Assembly (NCBI GenBank): GCA_023078555.1
Contig: CM041197.1
Location: forward strand, 6,717,810-6,781,809
Reading direction: 5' to 3'
Source of the DNA: Ulva prolifera
Taxonomy: Eukaryota; Chlorophyta; Ulvophyceae; Ulvales; Ulvaceae
DNA length: 64,000 bases
The translations under genes and the position numbers were made by a program. Of this stretch, positions 1 to 12,464 are shown in pieces. The notes under the pieces were generated by a model. The model was not told where the DNA came from and ran no database searches. It worked only from the letters and a program-made list of their open reading frames with translations. Position 1 is the stretch's first letter, and each line of letters begins with the position of its first letter.

Positions 1-1
1 G

Positions 2-1649
2 AAACATCGACTCCACGGAAACAAGTACGTTCTTCCTAAGTACATCCGGGAGGTCATCAAGAGACGGGCAGCCAAGATGCACTGGACAGCACAAATGAAG
101 AAGCGCAGCGCTGATGTACTCGGGTATGATGACAACACCGTTTCTCTAGGGCGTGCATAGTGACGAATCACCACCGGTGTCACCCTAGTGCGTCTATTTG
201 ACTTGGATTTTGCGCTGCAGGAGTAGGTCTACTTGGACAATGGAGGAGTACATGACCTTCGTAGAAACGTGCTCGCCATTCCTCCTATTCGAGCTTCCCT
301 GGAAGGATGAAGATTCTGCGGTGAAAGAAATGTTTGAACTTCAGTGGGGCAGCCTTCGCCGGGCGGTAATGTTTTGCCTACGCCAGCAGCATACAGAGCA
401 CCATACTCTCAAGCGTCTGGCCCAAGCCCGAGAGGACTTTGAGACATACGCCTTTGCTGCCCAGCAGGTGTGGTGTTGCCGTTGTCCGTGAAGAGAGAGA
501 GATTTGTTCCTCATGTATACATATACATGAGATGTACTGGCCGATGCACTGCAGGCTTTTCATGGCTTGGTGTTGACGACCGCCAAACTACATCATTCAG
601 TGGTGCATGTCATCGACCAGCTCTGTTGTCAAGGTCCCGGATCTCTGTACACCGAGTATTGGATTGAACGCATGATCTGGTATCTGAAGTTGCACTTGAA
701 AGATCGAGTCAAGGATAATGGTGAAGTTACGTTTGTGAACGACCATTTGCTCATGGTCTCTGCTCAGTCATGCCGGTGCATGTACCCAGAACACTGTTTG
801 ACAATTGAGGAGAGGCGTGAGAAGCCATCTGCCGTGGCCTTCCCCGAGTATGATGTCTCTTCTGAAGACGTCTTGTTATTAGGCCCCTCGAACAAAAGAG
901 GCCTGACCGAAGAGCAGGAGCTATGTGTCATTCAACAGCTTCCAGGGTTACTTAGAGTGGAAGGCGAATCTCGCAAATGGTACAGAGACCGCGGGTGGCC
1001 TGCGATTCATGACTTCGTTATGCATCGGATGCACAAGAAGAACAGATTCATGCTTGATAAGTATATGCAGGCCTCGCTTCCGTCGATGGATGTGGTCACT
1101 TGCAATGATGATTGCAGGCATGTAGTCACGGACAACAGATGGGTGTTTGTGGGGTACACGTATGATGATAATACCGAATGCCCTTGTGTAGCTCAGGTGC
1201 AAGCGTTTGTCCGTGTGCGGACCAGTAACGGGGCTTCCAAAGCGTTTGATCCCCGAGGGTGTGTCCACAGAGAAGAGGTGGACCAATACATTGTCCCGTC
1301 CGACATTCCGGGGAAGTCTATCCCCGCCCAGCCTCTTCGTATGGCAATTTGCAAGCTATGGGCAGCTGATATCCTAGATTGCGATGCCATTGGCAGCCCC
1401 GATCGTCAGCCTGGTAGCGTCCCAGACTTACTGAAGGTGCATCACATGGGTGACACCGAAGCCAACCAACTACCGCCATCTGCGCGGCGCCGGAGTGGTA
1501 CAAGATGCTACTTTGGATTGAATCTAGTTAATTTATCTGAAGTGTGGAGCCAGCTGGTTCCGTCTCAAACTTTTCAAAATGATCTAGCCAGAGGTGGAAC
1601 TCGAGAAAGTCAAGTCTTCATGACTTGTTCAAAGTTATCAGGAAAGTAA
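2..1649 (+). CDS. 3' exons of a TNP2/CACTA-superfamily-like transposase (5' partial)
   Basis: Three exons join in phase: 2-123, 221-467 and 555-1649, giving about 487 residues with the start outside the window. Donors are GTATGA and GTGTGG, both acceptors end in GCAG. The third exon has the run TAKLHHSVVHVIDQ, then CCQGPGSLYTEYWIERM and a basic helix (about 576-720). This matches the pattern of TNP2/Plavaka-type transposases, in which N/KxH..H, a GP turn and an ER-containing helix form the end of the catalytic core. About 150 residues later, WVFVGYTYDDN and VAQVQAFVRV (1140-1225) look like the small beta-barrel downstream of such cores. The catalytic Asp residues would lie upstream, so activity cannot be judged. 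The assignment rests on motif resemblance only; a related KDZ-type transposase is possible. Confidence 0.5.
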
Positions 1650-1762
1650 TAACCACAGTTTGTAATTTAGAGTTTCTATTCGTACTGATCTCGGCTGTAT
1701 GGGCCATTGCTTCCGTCGCCACATGGTGTACTATGCTTTTGCACATGCGCATTCAAACATCG

Positions 1763-3891
1763 GCAGTGGATGGATGGATCCTCGATCTGTCTTTTGCAGA
1801 AACGAGTCACGTTGAAATGTGCATGGGAATTGGGGTTGCCTGTGTGCGGTGCACCATGGTGGCCCCGCAGTTTGAAGCGGCCTACCGGTCATCCAAGCTG
1901 AGAGCCACAGGCCAGCTACACCTGTGACATGAACTTTCAGGTGCACCCCAGCTGACCTCAATTCCCACACTATTCGTGAGTTGGTATCAAGCTGTGATGG
2001 GCCTAAGGACCAGCTGGCACCCATGCACGCCACTGCATACTGTGATAGTCTCGACTTGGGCTGGAATTGCCACAAAATGCACGTAGCTGTCGGAGTTTAT
2101 ATCTGAGCAGTGGATGGATGGATCCTCGATCTGTCTTTTGCAGAAACGAGTCACGTTGAAATGTGCATGGGAATTGGGGTTGCCTGTGTGCGGTGCACCA
2201 TGGTGGCCCCGCAGTTTGAAGCGGCCTACCGGTCATCCAAGCTGAGAGCCACAGGCCAGCTACACCTGTGACATGAACTTTCAGGTGCACCCCAGCTGAC
2301 CTCAATTCCCACACTATTCGTGAGTTGGTATCAAGCTGTGATGGGCCTAAGGACCAGCTGGCACCCATGCACGCCGCTGCATACTGTGATAGTCTCGACT
2401 TGGGCTGGAATTGCCACAAAATGCACGTAGCTGTCGGAGTTTATATCTGAGCAGTGGATGGATGGATCCTCGATCTGTCTTTTGCAGAAATGAGTCACGT
2501 TGAAATGTGCATGGGAATTGGGGTTGCCTGTGTGCGGTGCACCATGGTGGCCCCGCAGTTTGAAGCGGCCTACCGGTCATCCAAGCTGAGAGCCACAGGC
2601 CAGCTACACCTGTGACATGAACTTTCAGGTGCACCCCAGCTGACCTCAATTCCCACACTATTCGTGAGTTGGTATCAAGCTGTGATGGGCCTAAGGACCA
2701 GCTGGCACCCATGCACGCCACTGCATACTGTGATAGTCTCGACTTGGGCTGGAATTGCCACAAAATGCACGTAGCTGTCGGAGTTTATATCTGAGCAGTG
2801 GATGGATGGATCCTCGATCTGTCTTTTGCAGAAACGAGTCACGTTGAAATGTGCATGGGAATTGGGGTTGCCTGTGTGCGGTGCACCATGGTGGCCCCGC
2901 AGTTTGAAGCGGCCTACCGGTCATCCAAGCTGAGAGCCACAAGCCAGCTACACCTGTGACATGAACTTTCAGGTGCACCCCAGCTGACCTCAATTCCCAC
3001 ACTATTCGTGAGTTGGTATCAAGCTGTGATGGGCCTAAGGACCAGCTGGCACCCATGCACGCCACTGCATACTGTGATAGTCTCGACTTGGGCTGGAATT
3101 GCCACAAAATGCACGTAGCTGTCGGAGTTTATATCTGAGCAGTGGATGGATGGATCCTCGATCTGTCTTTTGCAGAAACGAGTCACGTTGAAATGTGCAT
3201 GGGAATTGGGGTTGCCTGTGTGCGGTGCACCATGGTGGCCCCGCAGTTTGAAGCGGCCTACCGGTCATCCAAGCTGAGAGCCACAGGCCAGCTACACCTG
3301 TGACATGAACTTTCAGGTGCACCCCAGCTGACCTCAATTCCCACACTATTCGTGAGTTGGTATCAAGCTGTGATGGGCCTAAGGACCAGCTGGCACCCAT
3401 GCACGCCACTGCATACTGTGATAGTCTCGACTTGGGCTGGAATTGCCACAAAATGCACGTAGCTGTCGGAGTTTATATCTGAGCAGTGGATGGATGGATC
3501 CTCGATCTGTCTTTTGCAGAAACGAGTCACGTTGAAATGTGCATGGGAATTGGGGTTGCCTGTGTGCGGTGCACCATGGTGGCCCCGCAGTTTGAAGCGG
3601 CCTACCGGTCATCCAAGCTGAGAGCCACAGGCCAGCTACACCTGTGACATGAACTTTCAGGTGCACCCCAGCTGACCTCAATTCCCACACTATTCGTGAG
3701 TTGGTATCAAGCTGTGATGGGCCTAAGGACCAGCTGGCACCCATGCACGCCACTGCATACTGTGATAGTCTCGACTTGGGCTGGAATTGCCACAAAATGC
3801 ACGTAGCTGTCGGAGTTTATATCTGAGCAGTGGATGGATGGATCCTCGATCTGTCTTTTGCAGAAATGAGTCACGTTGAAATGTGCATGGG
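1763..3891. repeat. 344-bp tandem repeat, six full copies plus a 65-bp partial
   Basis: Units beginning GCAGTGGATGGATGGATC start at 1763, 2107, 2451, 2795, 3139, 3483 and 3827, exactly 344 bp apart, with only a few substitutions between copies. The array lies between the transposase stop codon and the promoter of the next gene in E1. Each unit shows a roughly 138-codon antisense open frame, but 344 is not a multiple of three and the frame repeats only because the sequence does, so it is not called as a gene. Possible roles are an internal minisatellite or an enhancer-like array for the downstream gene; nothing in the sequence decides. Confidence 0.95.
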
Positions 3892-4112
3892 TCCCGCCTG
3901 ATACGTTGGGCCTGCCTTTATGCAAGGATCGGGGGGATGTTACATGCATATGGACAGCTTCGCATGCATGCTGCCACATGAATGCACCTCAACAACGAGC
4001 TCCAGGTCTACTCAATTCAAATGCACAGACCTCAATATAGCCAAACTCATACACGCTCGCCTCTCTGTGTCCGAGTATTGTCATACTGTAACCTTACCTA
4101 TCACAACATACC
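3892..4112 (+). promoter_or_regulatory. Upstream region of the 8-exon E1 gene
   Basis: A 220-bp spacer between the end of the 344-bp array and the ATG at 4113. It begins where the last partial repeat copy breaks off after GTGCATGG. No convincing TATA box was seen. It is annotated only because it must hold the immediate 5' region of the next gene. Confidence 0.3.
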
Positions 4113-7100
4113 ATGAGCGGCCTACCTAAAGAAATTAGCCAAAGCACAGATGCCATCGAGGAAGGGGGTCTGATAACCGTACTATGGGGTGACCGAGGTG
4201 AAATGAGCTTTCAGATAGGCCACGATTACTCGCATGAGGAGCAAACGCTGATGTTTGAAGCTGCATGCTCTCTGGGGCACGCCTCGCCCGACGACGACGA
4301 CGACACGGAGCTCTTGGGTAAGAAAGCAGCGTACGTCCGGGTCGGCAAGGAGTATCGACTAAAGAAACTCTGGCGGATATTCGAGGACATCAAAGCGCTT
4401 CTGAAAGGGGAGGCAAGGGACATCTTGCGTGACGGGAAGATCCTTGTCGTGAGAGAGAAGGAAGGGGCACAACCCATCGCGACGAGGAAGACTCGCAAGC
4501 CGGGGACAGCCATGCAGAAAGTACGCCCTATATGCAGATGATGTGAGATACTGCGGCAGCGAGATCGACGGTGGCCGTTGTAGTGTCGATTCGATACTGT
4601 TATGCTCGATGTTACCTTGAACCAGCCAGTCCGCAAGCATGCCGGCAGATGGTCATCGACAGGGAGACGCCCGTGAGATCCTTATGATCTGTGACCTCTG
4701 CAGGAACTGATGAGGTACTTTATGTGGGGAGCTCCCATGGCGTCTGACATCGAGGCCATCGCGAAGTCCGTCAACAAGGCCGCCCTCTCCGCCGAAGGCA
4801 AAGCTGCCTTGGACACGGTTCTCGATATGTTCTCAGAAGAGCAATATTGCGTGGCAACTCGCGAACTCGGTGGCAACATTCTCACCCGACTGGTACGCCC
4901 GACCTGCGCTGATGCTGAACGATGCATCATGATAACCTTCGCGTCGTGTACGTCAAGAGAACGAACACACGGCGTCAATGCAAAAAACGATATTTACTCT
5001 GCTTATACAAGATAGTTTCGTGTCGAACCCATGGAGCAGTGTTGGGGCCGAATGTTTGTGTGCGCTTGAAGGCCTGAGGAGTATTCGTAGCACGATTATG
5101 CATGGTAGTAGAGGCTCACCTGAGCGAAACATGATTGATGACTGCAGCGACACGTGCCTACATCCGACAAACCTGAGCTCAGAGGCGTGCGGCGGGCTGC
5201 GAGGGCCGTAGAGGCATTCTACGCCAAGCCCTATGAGGCGGGCGGCCTCCCCGCGGATGTCTTCAAAATGACGGTGAAGCAAGTGAATAACACAAACTCA
5301 CTCGTGCGCACGCTCGCACGCAATAACAAGATTTCTACGATCCAAGATGCAAAGACAAACTGTGACTCCGCCAGAGGCATCATCAAGGCGCGAATTGTAG
5401 AATTATCCCAGGTACGGATTGGCATAGTTTGATTATCCGGAGGTAATTTTAACCGACCGATCTCTGTATGGGGTGCATGAATCAACTGCGCGTGTGTAGA
5501 AGGTCATGACAACGTCTGATGGGATGCGTGCGCCTAGCATCATGGACTCTCCCGTGGAGGAGCGCGAGGCTACACTCGCGTCACTCCGCAAGGAGGGATA
5601 CTTGACCATGAAAGAGTGGCTGCGACAGGGGCTGGTGCCGGTGCTACCTTTTCAGCTTCCCCCGGATGAATCCATGGCAGCCCAGCGATTACCCGTACGA
5701 CACCCCCTTGCTACGATGCGTCACGCCAGCCGCAGCGATACGATCGCATGGTTTCGTGATAGTGGCGATCGCTACCGTCATGATCATCTTAGTCTGCCAA
5801 CCGATGTCGGATCCGCTTGTCACACTGAATGATTAATCCCTTGCATAGCAACGCTGATCGCGACCAGCGGATGGGAAGCCCAGTTAGCTCGTTGCAGTGA
5901 CGGAGCCATGAACATTTAGACAAGAAATGGCATCACGAAAGACTAATTTGCTCCTTGCAGTCAAGCAACTGCAGCAGTCAAGGCACCACAGCCGCTCAGC
6001 GCAAAGCAGGGAAGCGGAAGTCCAGACAGATGGGCAGCCTACCCAGTCTTAGTGAGGACGAGGCTGATGACCATCAAGCAGTGAGCCAAGATGACGACGG
6101 CATTGGGACAGATCGTGACGGCGAGGTACGATGCCATGCTGGGCCTACGTGCACTGATTCACATTCGATGGCTCGCACCCTCGCAGCGCACACACAGTCA
6201 CTTGCCTGCATTTGACGCCCGAGTGTATGTCCAACAGCCGGGGTTTTAAGCCCCTCACGCAGGCTTGGCGAGGCAGGAAGCTGCTGCTCAAACATAATCA
6301 TGTGCTTGGATTGCCACAGACACTTGATGTGTAGGATGATGATGTTCTGGTCGGATTGAGGATGAAGGATGTCGTAGCGCTTAAGAGACATCACGACCAT
6401 AACACAACTCGTAGAGCTGAAGGCTCAGGATCACAGCAAGATGACGAAACGGCCGGGGACGAGAATGTACCTATCAACATGCAGAATCTGGACCCCCCAG
6501 GTGAGCGTGGTGTCAGTGACCAGCATTCGCATCCTGATCAAGCGCTAGACGCCCGGCAGCAAGCATTGGCCAGGTTAGGGGTTGATGTGGTGCCTTCAAA
6601 GCCTGCTCCTCTAACAGGCGAGGATGATCTGCCAGACGTTCACAAACCCGTCCGGCAAAGCCGTCGCAACAAGTCCCAACAGCCCCGCACAACAAAGCCA
6701 CACAAGAAGGCCAAGACAACAGCAAATCAGGATGTGGGGTCAGCTGCCGGCGAATCCTCTCAGCCGAAGTCGGGAACTGTTGCAGATATCCTAGAAGGTT
6801 CTCTCCACAAAGACGCAATCAAGATGGCTGGTGCGTATCCCTAGCACGTGTACTTGATAACTCTTGGCTGACCCTCAGAATAGTTGGTGTGCATTACCAT
6901 TTATTGTGGGCGATATCGCCCTCTCCAAATTGAATAGAAGGGAGGCTATGTTCCCCGCTCCATCTGCTGGCAGTTGACATGATGTGATTTGCCAATGTAG
7001 GTGTGACTCTTGATGATCGGGTTGTCTCGGGCATAGACGATGCAGCTTTTGTCAAGGAAATGACCATCAAGGCTGGAACAATGAGCGGCAAAAAGCATCA

Positions 7101-7500
7101 ACCTTTGCGAGTAGGAAAGGCTAAAGAGTCACTGACCGAGATGAAGGTAACCCACCCCCGTGCGTTAGGCCCAACATGGCTATTTCAGTCCAATAGCAAC
7201 GGGCTATTGAGTGCATACGTTGCATACAGCTTGCCTGACAGCATTGCCAGATGACCTAGGTCTCTGCTTGTGTCTACCTGTAGGCGTATCACTAGTACCG
7301 CTCCATACGTATGCCATGATTCCACTTGACAACGCGGTAGACGTGTGCAGAATCTACTCATTGAGTACATTGATGATCAAGCACTCCTGGCAAGACTCAA
7401 GGCCGCAGATCCGCGTGATGATGATGCGGTGGCACGGAAGGAAGGCGCTCTGGAGCGGCTGCTCTCCGCCATTGCCAACTTCTGTGACATTCCGGTGTGA
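4113..7500 (+). CDS. Eight-exon gene of unknown function in E1 (possible subterminal-binding accessory protein)
   Basis: Exons 4113-4520, 4704-4892, 5148-5411, 5500-5694, 5961-6125, 6437-6830, 7001-7146 and 7351-7500 join in a continuous frame of 637 codons ending in TGA. All donors are GT (GTACG in five, GTGCG, GTAAC) and all acceptors AG, with phases agreeing at each junction. The product is hydrophilic. It has an acidic DDDDD run near residue 55, helical segments in exons 2-4, a basic stretch of the KSRQ and QSRRNKSQQPR type in exons 5-6 that could be a nuclear localisation or DNA-contact region, and a leucine-rich C-terminal helix (residues of the LLIEYIDDQALLARL type). No known domain was recognised. 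Its position beside a TNP2-like transposase in an element with dense terminal motifs makes a TNPA-like role attractive, but that is inference. Confidence 0.65.
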
Positions 7501-8141
7501 GAGCTAGCTTTCACGTTGACTGGCGTGATTGTCAAGTTTGTAGATCTACATAATGTTGTTAATCGAAGGCTCATTCGGTTTGTCTTCCTCTCATCTAGGG
7601 GGGTTTGGTTTTATAGTTAGCCTCCGATTAGTTGCACTGTAATGGTGTGTAGACCACGGCAGCTAGCTCAACTGTGAGTAGTGCATGTAGACCAATGGAC
7701 CATGGGTAACGATGAATGATTGCAGTTCCATTTGTAGTACCACTATATCCACACAATCAGGGCACTAGATCGGCCTAATGACTGCTCTCAATATGGGCTC
7801 AACCGTGGCACAGCCGTCGGGCCGGGAATATGTTGTATCCACCTTGTCCCAAAGTGGGCCTTACGGTGTCTCCTTCTCAGCAGTATACTGTCCCTATGGT
7901 GTCCCGCCGTTCGTCCTAACGGTGTCCTATCGTTCGGGAACGTATTAGGTTAGGATGTCCTTACTGTAAGGAAGAATCCTTCGTGTCTTATAGTGTCCTT
8001 ATGATGTCATTAAGTAAGGACAGGCGGCTGCCCCCAATCCTCATTCGGGCCTTATTCTCGCCTTATACTGTCCCTACGCCCTATATAAGGACAATATAAT
8101 GACGCAATAAGGCCGGGGTAAGGACAACTCAGTGCTGGTAG
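7501..8141. promoter_or_regulatory. E1 right subterminal region with GTCCTTA/TAAGGAC motif cluster
   Basis: No coding frame is seen. From about 7800 the sequence is crowded with variants of one short motif in both orientations (GTCCTTACTGTAAGGA, GTGTCCTTATGATGTC, AGTAAGGACAGG, ATATAAGGACAATATAATG, GGGTAAGGACAACTC), the last within 25 bp of the element end. This resembles the subterminal transposase-binding repeats of CACTA-type elements. The polyadenylation region of the preceding gene must also lie in the first part. Confidence 0.55.
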
Positions 8142-11100
8142 TGCGCACGTCCGTTAAAGCGCAACCGGCTTCCCTCTCACCTAAAAGTTAAAAAGTTCAC
8201 AGGTGCTGAATATGTAATGTATTGGCTCATCGAGAAAATATTTTCCACACGTCGAAGTTGAGTGCTTTACTACAACACACTCTACACATGACATAGGTGT
8301 GTGTGACCTTTGCGCACGTCCGTTAAAGCGCAACCGGCTTCCCTGTCACCTAAAAGTTAAAAAGTTCACAGGTGCTGAATATGTAATGTATTGGCTCATC
8401 GAGAAAAGATTTTCCACACGTCGACGTTGAGTGCTTTACTACAACGCTCTCTTCACATGACATAGGTGTGTGTGACCTTTGCGCACGTCCGTTAAAGCGC
8501 AACCGGCTTCCCTGTCACCTAGAAGTTGAAAAGTTCACAGGTTCTGAATATGTAATGTATTGGCTCATCGAGAAAAGATTTTCCACACGTCGAAGTTGAG
8601 TGCTTTACTACAACACACTCTACACATGACCTAGGTGTGTGTGACCTTTGCGCACGTCCGTTAAAGCGCAACCGGCTTCCCTGTCACCTAAAAGTTGAAA
8701 AGTTCACAGGTGCTGAATATGTAATGTATTGGCTCATCGAGAAAAGATTTTCCACACGTCGAAGTTGAGTGCTTTACTACAACACACTCTACACATAACA
8801 TAGGTGTGTGTGACCTTTGCGCACGTCCGTTAAGAGCAACATGCTTCCCTGTCACCTTGAAGTCGAAAAGTTCACAGGTGCTAAATATGTAATGTATTGG
8901 CTCATCGAGAAAAGTTTTTCCACACGTCGAAGTTGAGTGCTTTACTACAACACACTCTACACATGACATAGGTGTGTGTGACCTTTGCGCACGTCCGTTA
9001 AAGCGCAACCGGCTTCCCTGTCACCTAAAAGTTGTAAAGTTCACAGGTGCTGAATATGTAATGTATTGGCTCATCGAGAAAAGTTTTTCCACACGTCGAA
9101 GTTGAGTGCTTTACTACAACACACTCTACACATGACATAGGTGTGTGTGACCTTTGCGCACGTCCGTTAAAGCGCAACCGGCTTCCCTGTCACCTAAAAG
9201 TTAAAAAGTTCACAGGTGCTGAATATGTAATGTATTGGCTCATCGAGAAAAGATTTTCCACACGTCGAAGTTGAGTGCTTTACTACAACACACTTAACAC
9301 AAGCCATAGGCGTGTGTGACCTTTGCGCACGTCCGTTGACGAGCAACCGGCTTCCCTGTCACCTAGTAGTTGAAAAGTTCACAGGCGCTGTATATGGCAT
9401 GCATTTACTCAGCGAGAAGAGAATTCGACACATTGGATCAGAGCACTACTCTAGAAAACACTTATCGCAAGACATAGGTGTGTGTGACCTTTGCGCACGT
9501 CCGTTAAAGCGCAACCGGCTTCCCTGTCACCTAAAAGTTAAAAAGTTCACAGGTGCTGAATATGTAATGTATTGGCTCATCGAGAAAATATTTTCCACAC
9601 GTCGAAGTTGAGTGCTTTACTACAACACACGCTACACATGACATTGGTGTGTGGGACCTTTGCGCACGTCCGTTAAAGCGCAACCGGCTTCCCTCTCACC
9701 TAAAAGTTGAAAAGTTCACAGGTGCTGAATATGTAATGTATTGGCTCATCGAGAAAATATTTTCCACACGTCGAAGTTGAGTGCTTTACTACAACACACT
9801 CTACACATGACATAGGTGTGTGTGACCTTTGCGCACGTCCGTTAAAGCGCAACCGGCTTCCCTGTCACCTAAAAGTTAAAAAGTTCACAGGTGCTGAATA
9901 TGTAATGTATTGGCTCATCGAGAAAATATTTTCCACACGTCGAAGTTGAGTGCTTTACTACAACACACTCTACACATGACATAGGTGTGTGGGACCTTTG
10001 CGCACGTCCGTTAAAGCGCAACCGGCTTCCCTGTCACCTAAAAGTTGAAAAGTTCACAGGTGCTGAATATGTAATGTATTGGCTCATCGAGAAAATATTT
10101 TCCACACGTCGAAGTTGAGTGCTTTACTACAACACACTCTACACATGACATAGGTGTGTGTGACCTTTGCGCACGTCCGTTAAAGCGCAACCGGCTTCCC
10201 TGTCACCTAAAAGTTAAAAAGTTCACAGGTGCTGAATATGTAATGTATTGGCTCATCGAGAAAAGATTTTCCACACGTCGAAGTTGAGTGCTTTACTACA
10301 ACACACTCTACACATGACATAGGTGTGTGTGACCTTTGCGCACGTCCGTTAAAGCGCAACCGGCTTCCCTGTCACCTAAAAGTTGAAAAGTTCACAGGTG
10401 CTGAATATGTAATGTATTGGCTCATCGAGAAAAGATTTTCCACACGTCGAAGTTGAGTGCTTTACTACAACACACTTAACACAAGCCATAGGCGTGTGTG
10501 ACCTTTGCGCACGTCCGTTGACGAGCAACCGGCTTCCCTGTCACCTAGTAGTTGAAAAGTTCACAGGCGCTGTATATGGCATGCATTTACTCAGCAAGAA
10601 GAGAATTCGACACATTGGATCAGAGCACTACTCTAGAAAACACTTATCACAAGACATAGGTGTGTGTGACCTTTGCGCACGTCCGTTAAGAGCAACATGC
10701 TTCCCTGTCACCTTGAAGTCGAAAAGTTCACAGGTGCTGAATATGTAATGTATTGGCTCATCGAGAAAAGATTTTCCACACGTAAAAGTTGAGTGCTTTA
10801 CTACAACACACTTAACACAAGCCATAGGTGTGTTTGACCTTTGCGCACGTCCATTGACGAGCAACCGGCTTCCCTGTCACCTAGTAGTTGAAAAGTTCAC
10901 AGGCGCTGTATATGGCATGCATTTACTCAGCGAGAAGAGAATTCGACACATTGGATCAGAGCACTACTCTAGAAAACACTTATCACAAGACATAGGTGTG
11001 TGTGACCTTTGCGCACGTCCGTTAAGAGCAACATGCTTCCCTGTCACCTTGAAGTCGAAAAGTTCACAGGTGATGAATATGTAATGTATTGGCTCATCTA

Positions 11101-12464
11101 GAAAGGTTTTTCCACACGTTGAAGTTGATTGCTTTACTACAACACACGCTACACATGACATTGGTGTGTGGGACCTTTGCGCACGTCCGTTAAAGCGCAA
11201 CCGGCTTCCCTCTCACCTAAAAGTTGAAAAGTTCACAGGTGCTGAATATGTAATGTATTGGCTCATCGAGAAAATATTTTCCACACGTCGAAGTTGAGTG
11301 CTTTACTACAACACACTCTACACATGACATAGGTGTGTGTGACCTTTGCGCACGTCCGTTAAAGCGCAACCGGCTTCCCTGTCACCTAAAAGTTAAAAAG
11401 TTCACAGGTGCTGAATATGTAATGTATTGGCTCATCGAGAAAATATTTTCCACACGTCGAAGTTGAGTGCTTTACTACAACACACTCTACACATGACATA
11501 GGTGTGTGTGACCTTTGCGCACGTCCGTTAAAGCGCAACCGGCTTCCCTGTCACCTAAAAGTTAAAAAGTTCACAGGTGCTGAATATGTAATGTATTGGC
11601 TCATCGAGAAAAGATTTTCCACACGTCGAAGTTGAGTGCTTTACTACAACACACTCTACACATGACATAGGTGTGTGTGACCTTTGCGCACGTCCGTTAA
11701 AGCGCAACCGGCTTCCCTGTCACCTAAAAGTTGAAAAGTTCACAGGTGCTGAATATGTAATGTATTGGCTCATCGAGAAAAGATTTTCCACACGTCGAAG
11801 TTGATTGCTTTACTACAACACACGCTACACATGACATAGGTGTGTGGGACCTTTGCGCACGTCCGTTAAAGCGCAACCGGCTTCCCTGTCACCTAAAAGT
11901 TGAAAAGTTCACAGGTGCTGAACATGTAATGTATTGGCTCATCGAGAAAAGATTTTCCACACGTCGAAGTTGAGTGCTTTACTACAACACACTTAACACA
12001 AGCCATAGGCGTGTGTGACCTTTGCGCACGTCCGTTGACGAGCAACCGGCTTCCCTGTCACCTAGTAGTTGAAAAGTTCACAGGCGCTGTATATGGCATG
12101 CATTTACTCAGCGAGAAGAGAATTCGACACATTGGATCAGAGCACTACTCTAGAAAACACTTATCACAAGACATAGGTGTGTGTGACCTTTGCGCACGTC
12201 CGTTAAGAGCAACATGCTTCCCTGTCACCTTGAAGTCGAAAAGTTCACAGGTGATGAATATGTAATGTATTGGCTCATCTAGAAAGGTTTTTCCACACGT
12301 TGAAGTTGATTGCTTTACTACAACACACGCTACACATGACATTGGTGTGTGGGACCTTTGCGCACGTCCGTTAAAGCGCAACCGGCTTCCCTCTCACCTA
12401 AAAGTTGTAAAGTTCACAGGTGCTGAATATGTAATGTATTGGCTCATCGAGAAAATATTTTCCA

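Larger units (their letters stand above)
1..8141 (+). mobile_element. E1: right part of a large CACTA-like DNA transposon (left end outside window)
   Basis: Seen: two plus-strand spliced genes, a 344-bp tandem array between them, and a terminal 600 bp rich in GTCCTTA and its complement, ending abruptly where satellite sequence begins (TGCGCACGTCCG from 8142). Known: CACTA/En-Spm elements carry a TNP2-type transposase, a second protein that binds subterminal motifs, and short terminal inverted repeats. Inferred: E1 has the same plan. The left terminus is not in the window, so neither the TIR nor the target duplication can be verified, and the exact last base (near 8141) is uncertain by a few bases. 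Confidence 0.6.

Noticed and set aside
1731-3795. Repeated 114-138-codon minus-strand open frames in the 344-bp array
   Set aside because: The same frame simply recurs with each repeat, and consecutive copies overlap in different frames. No family resemblance.
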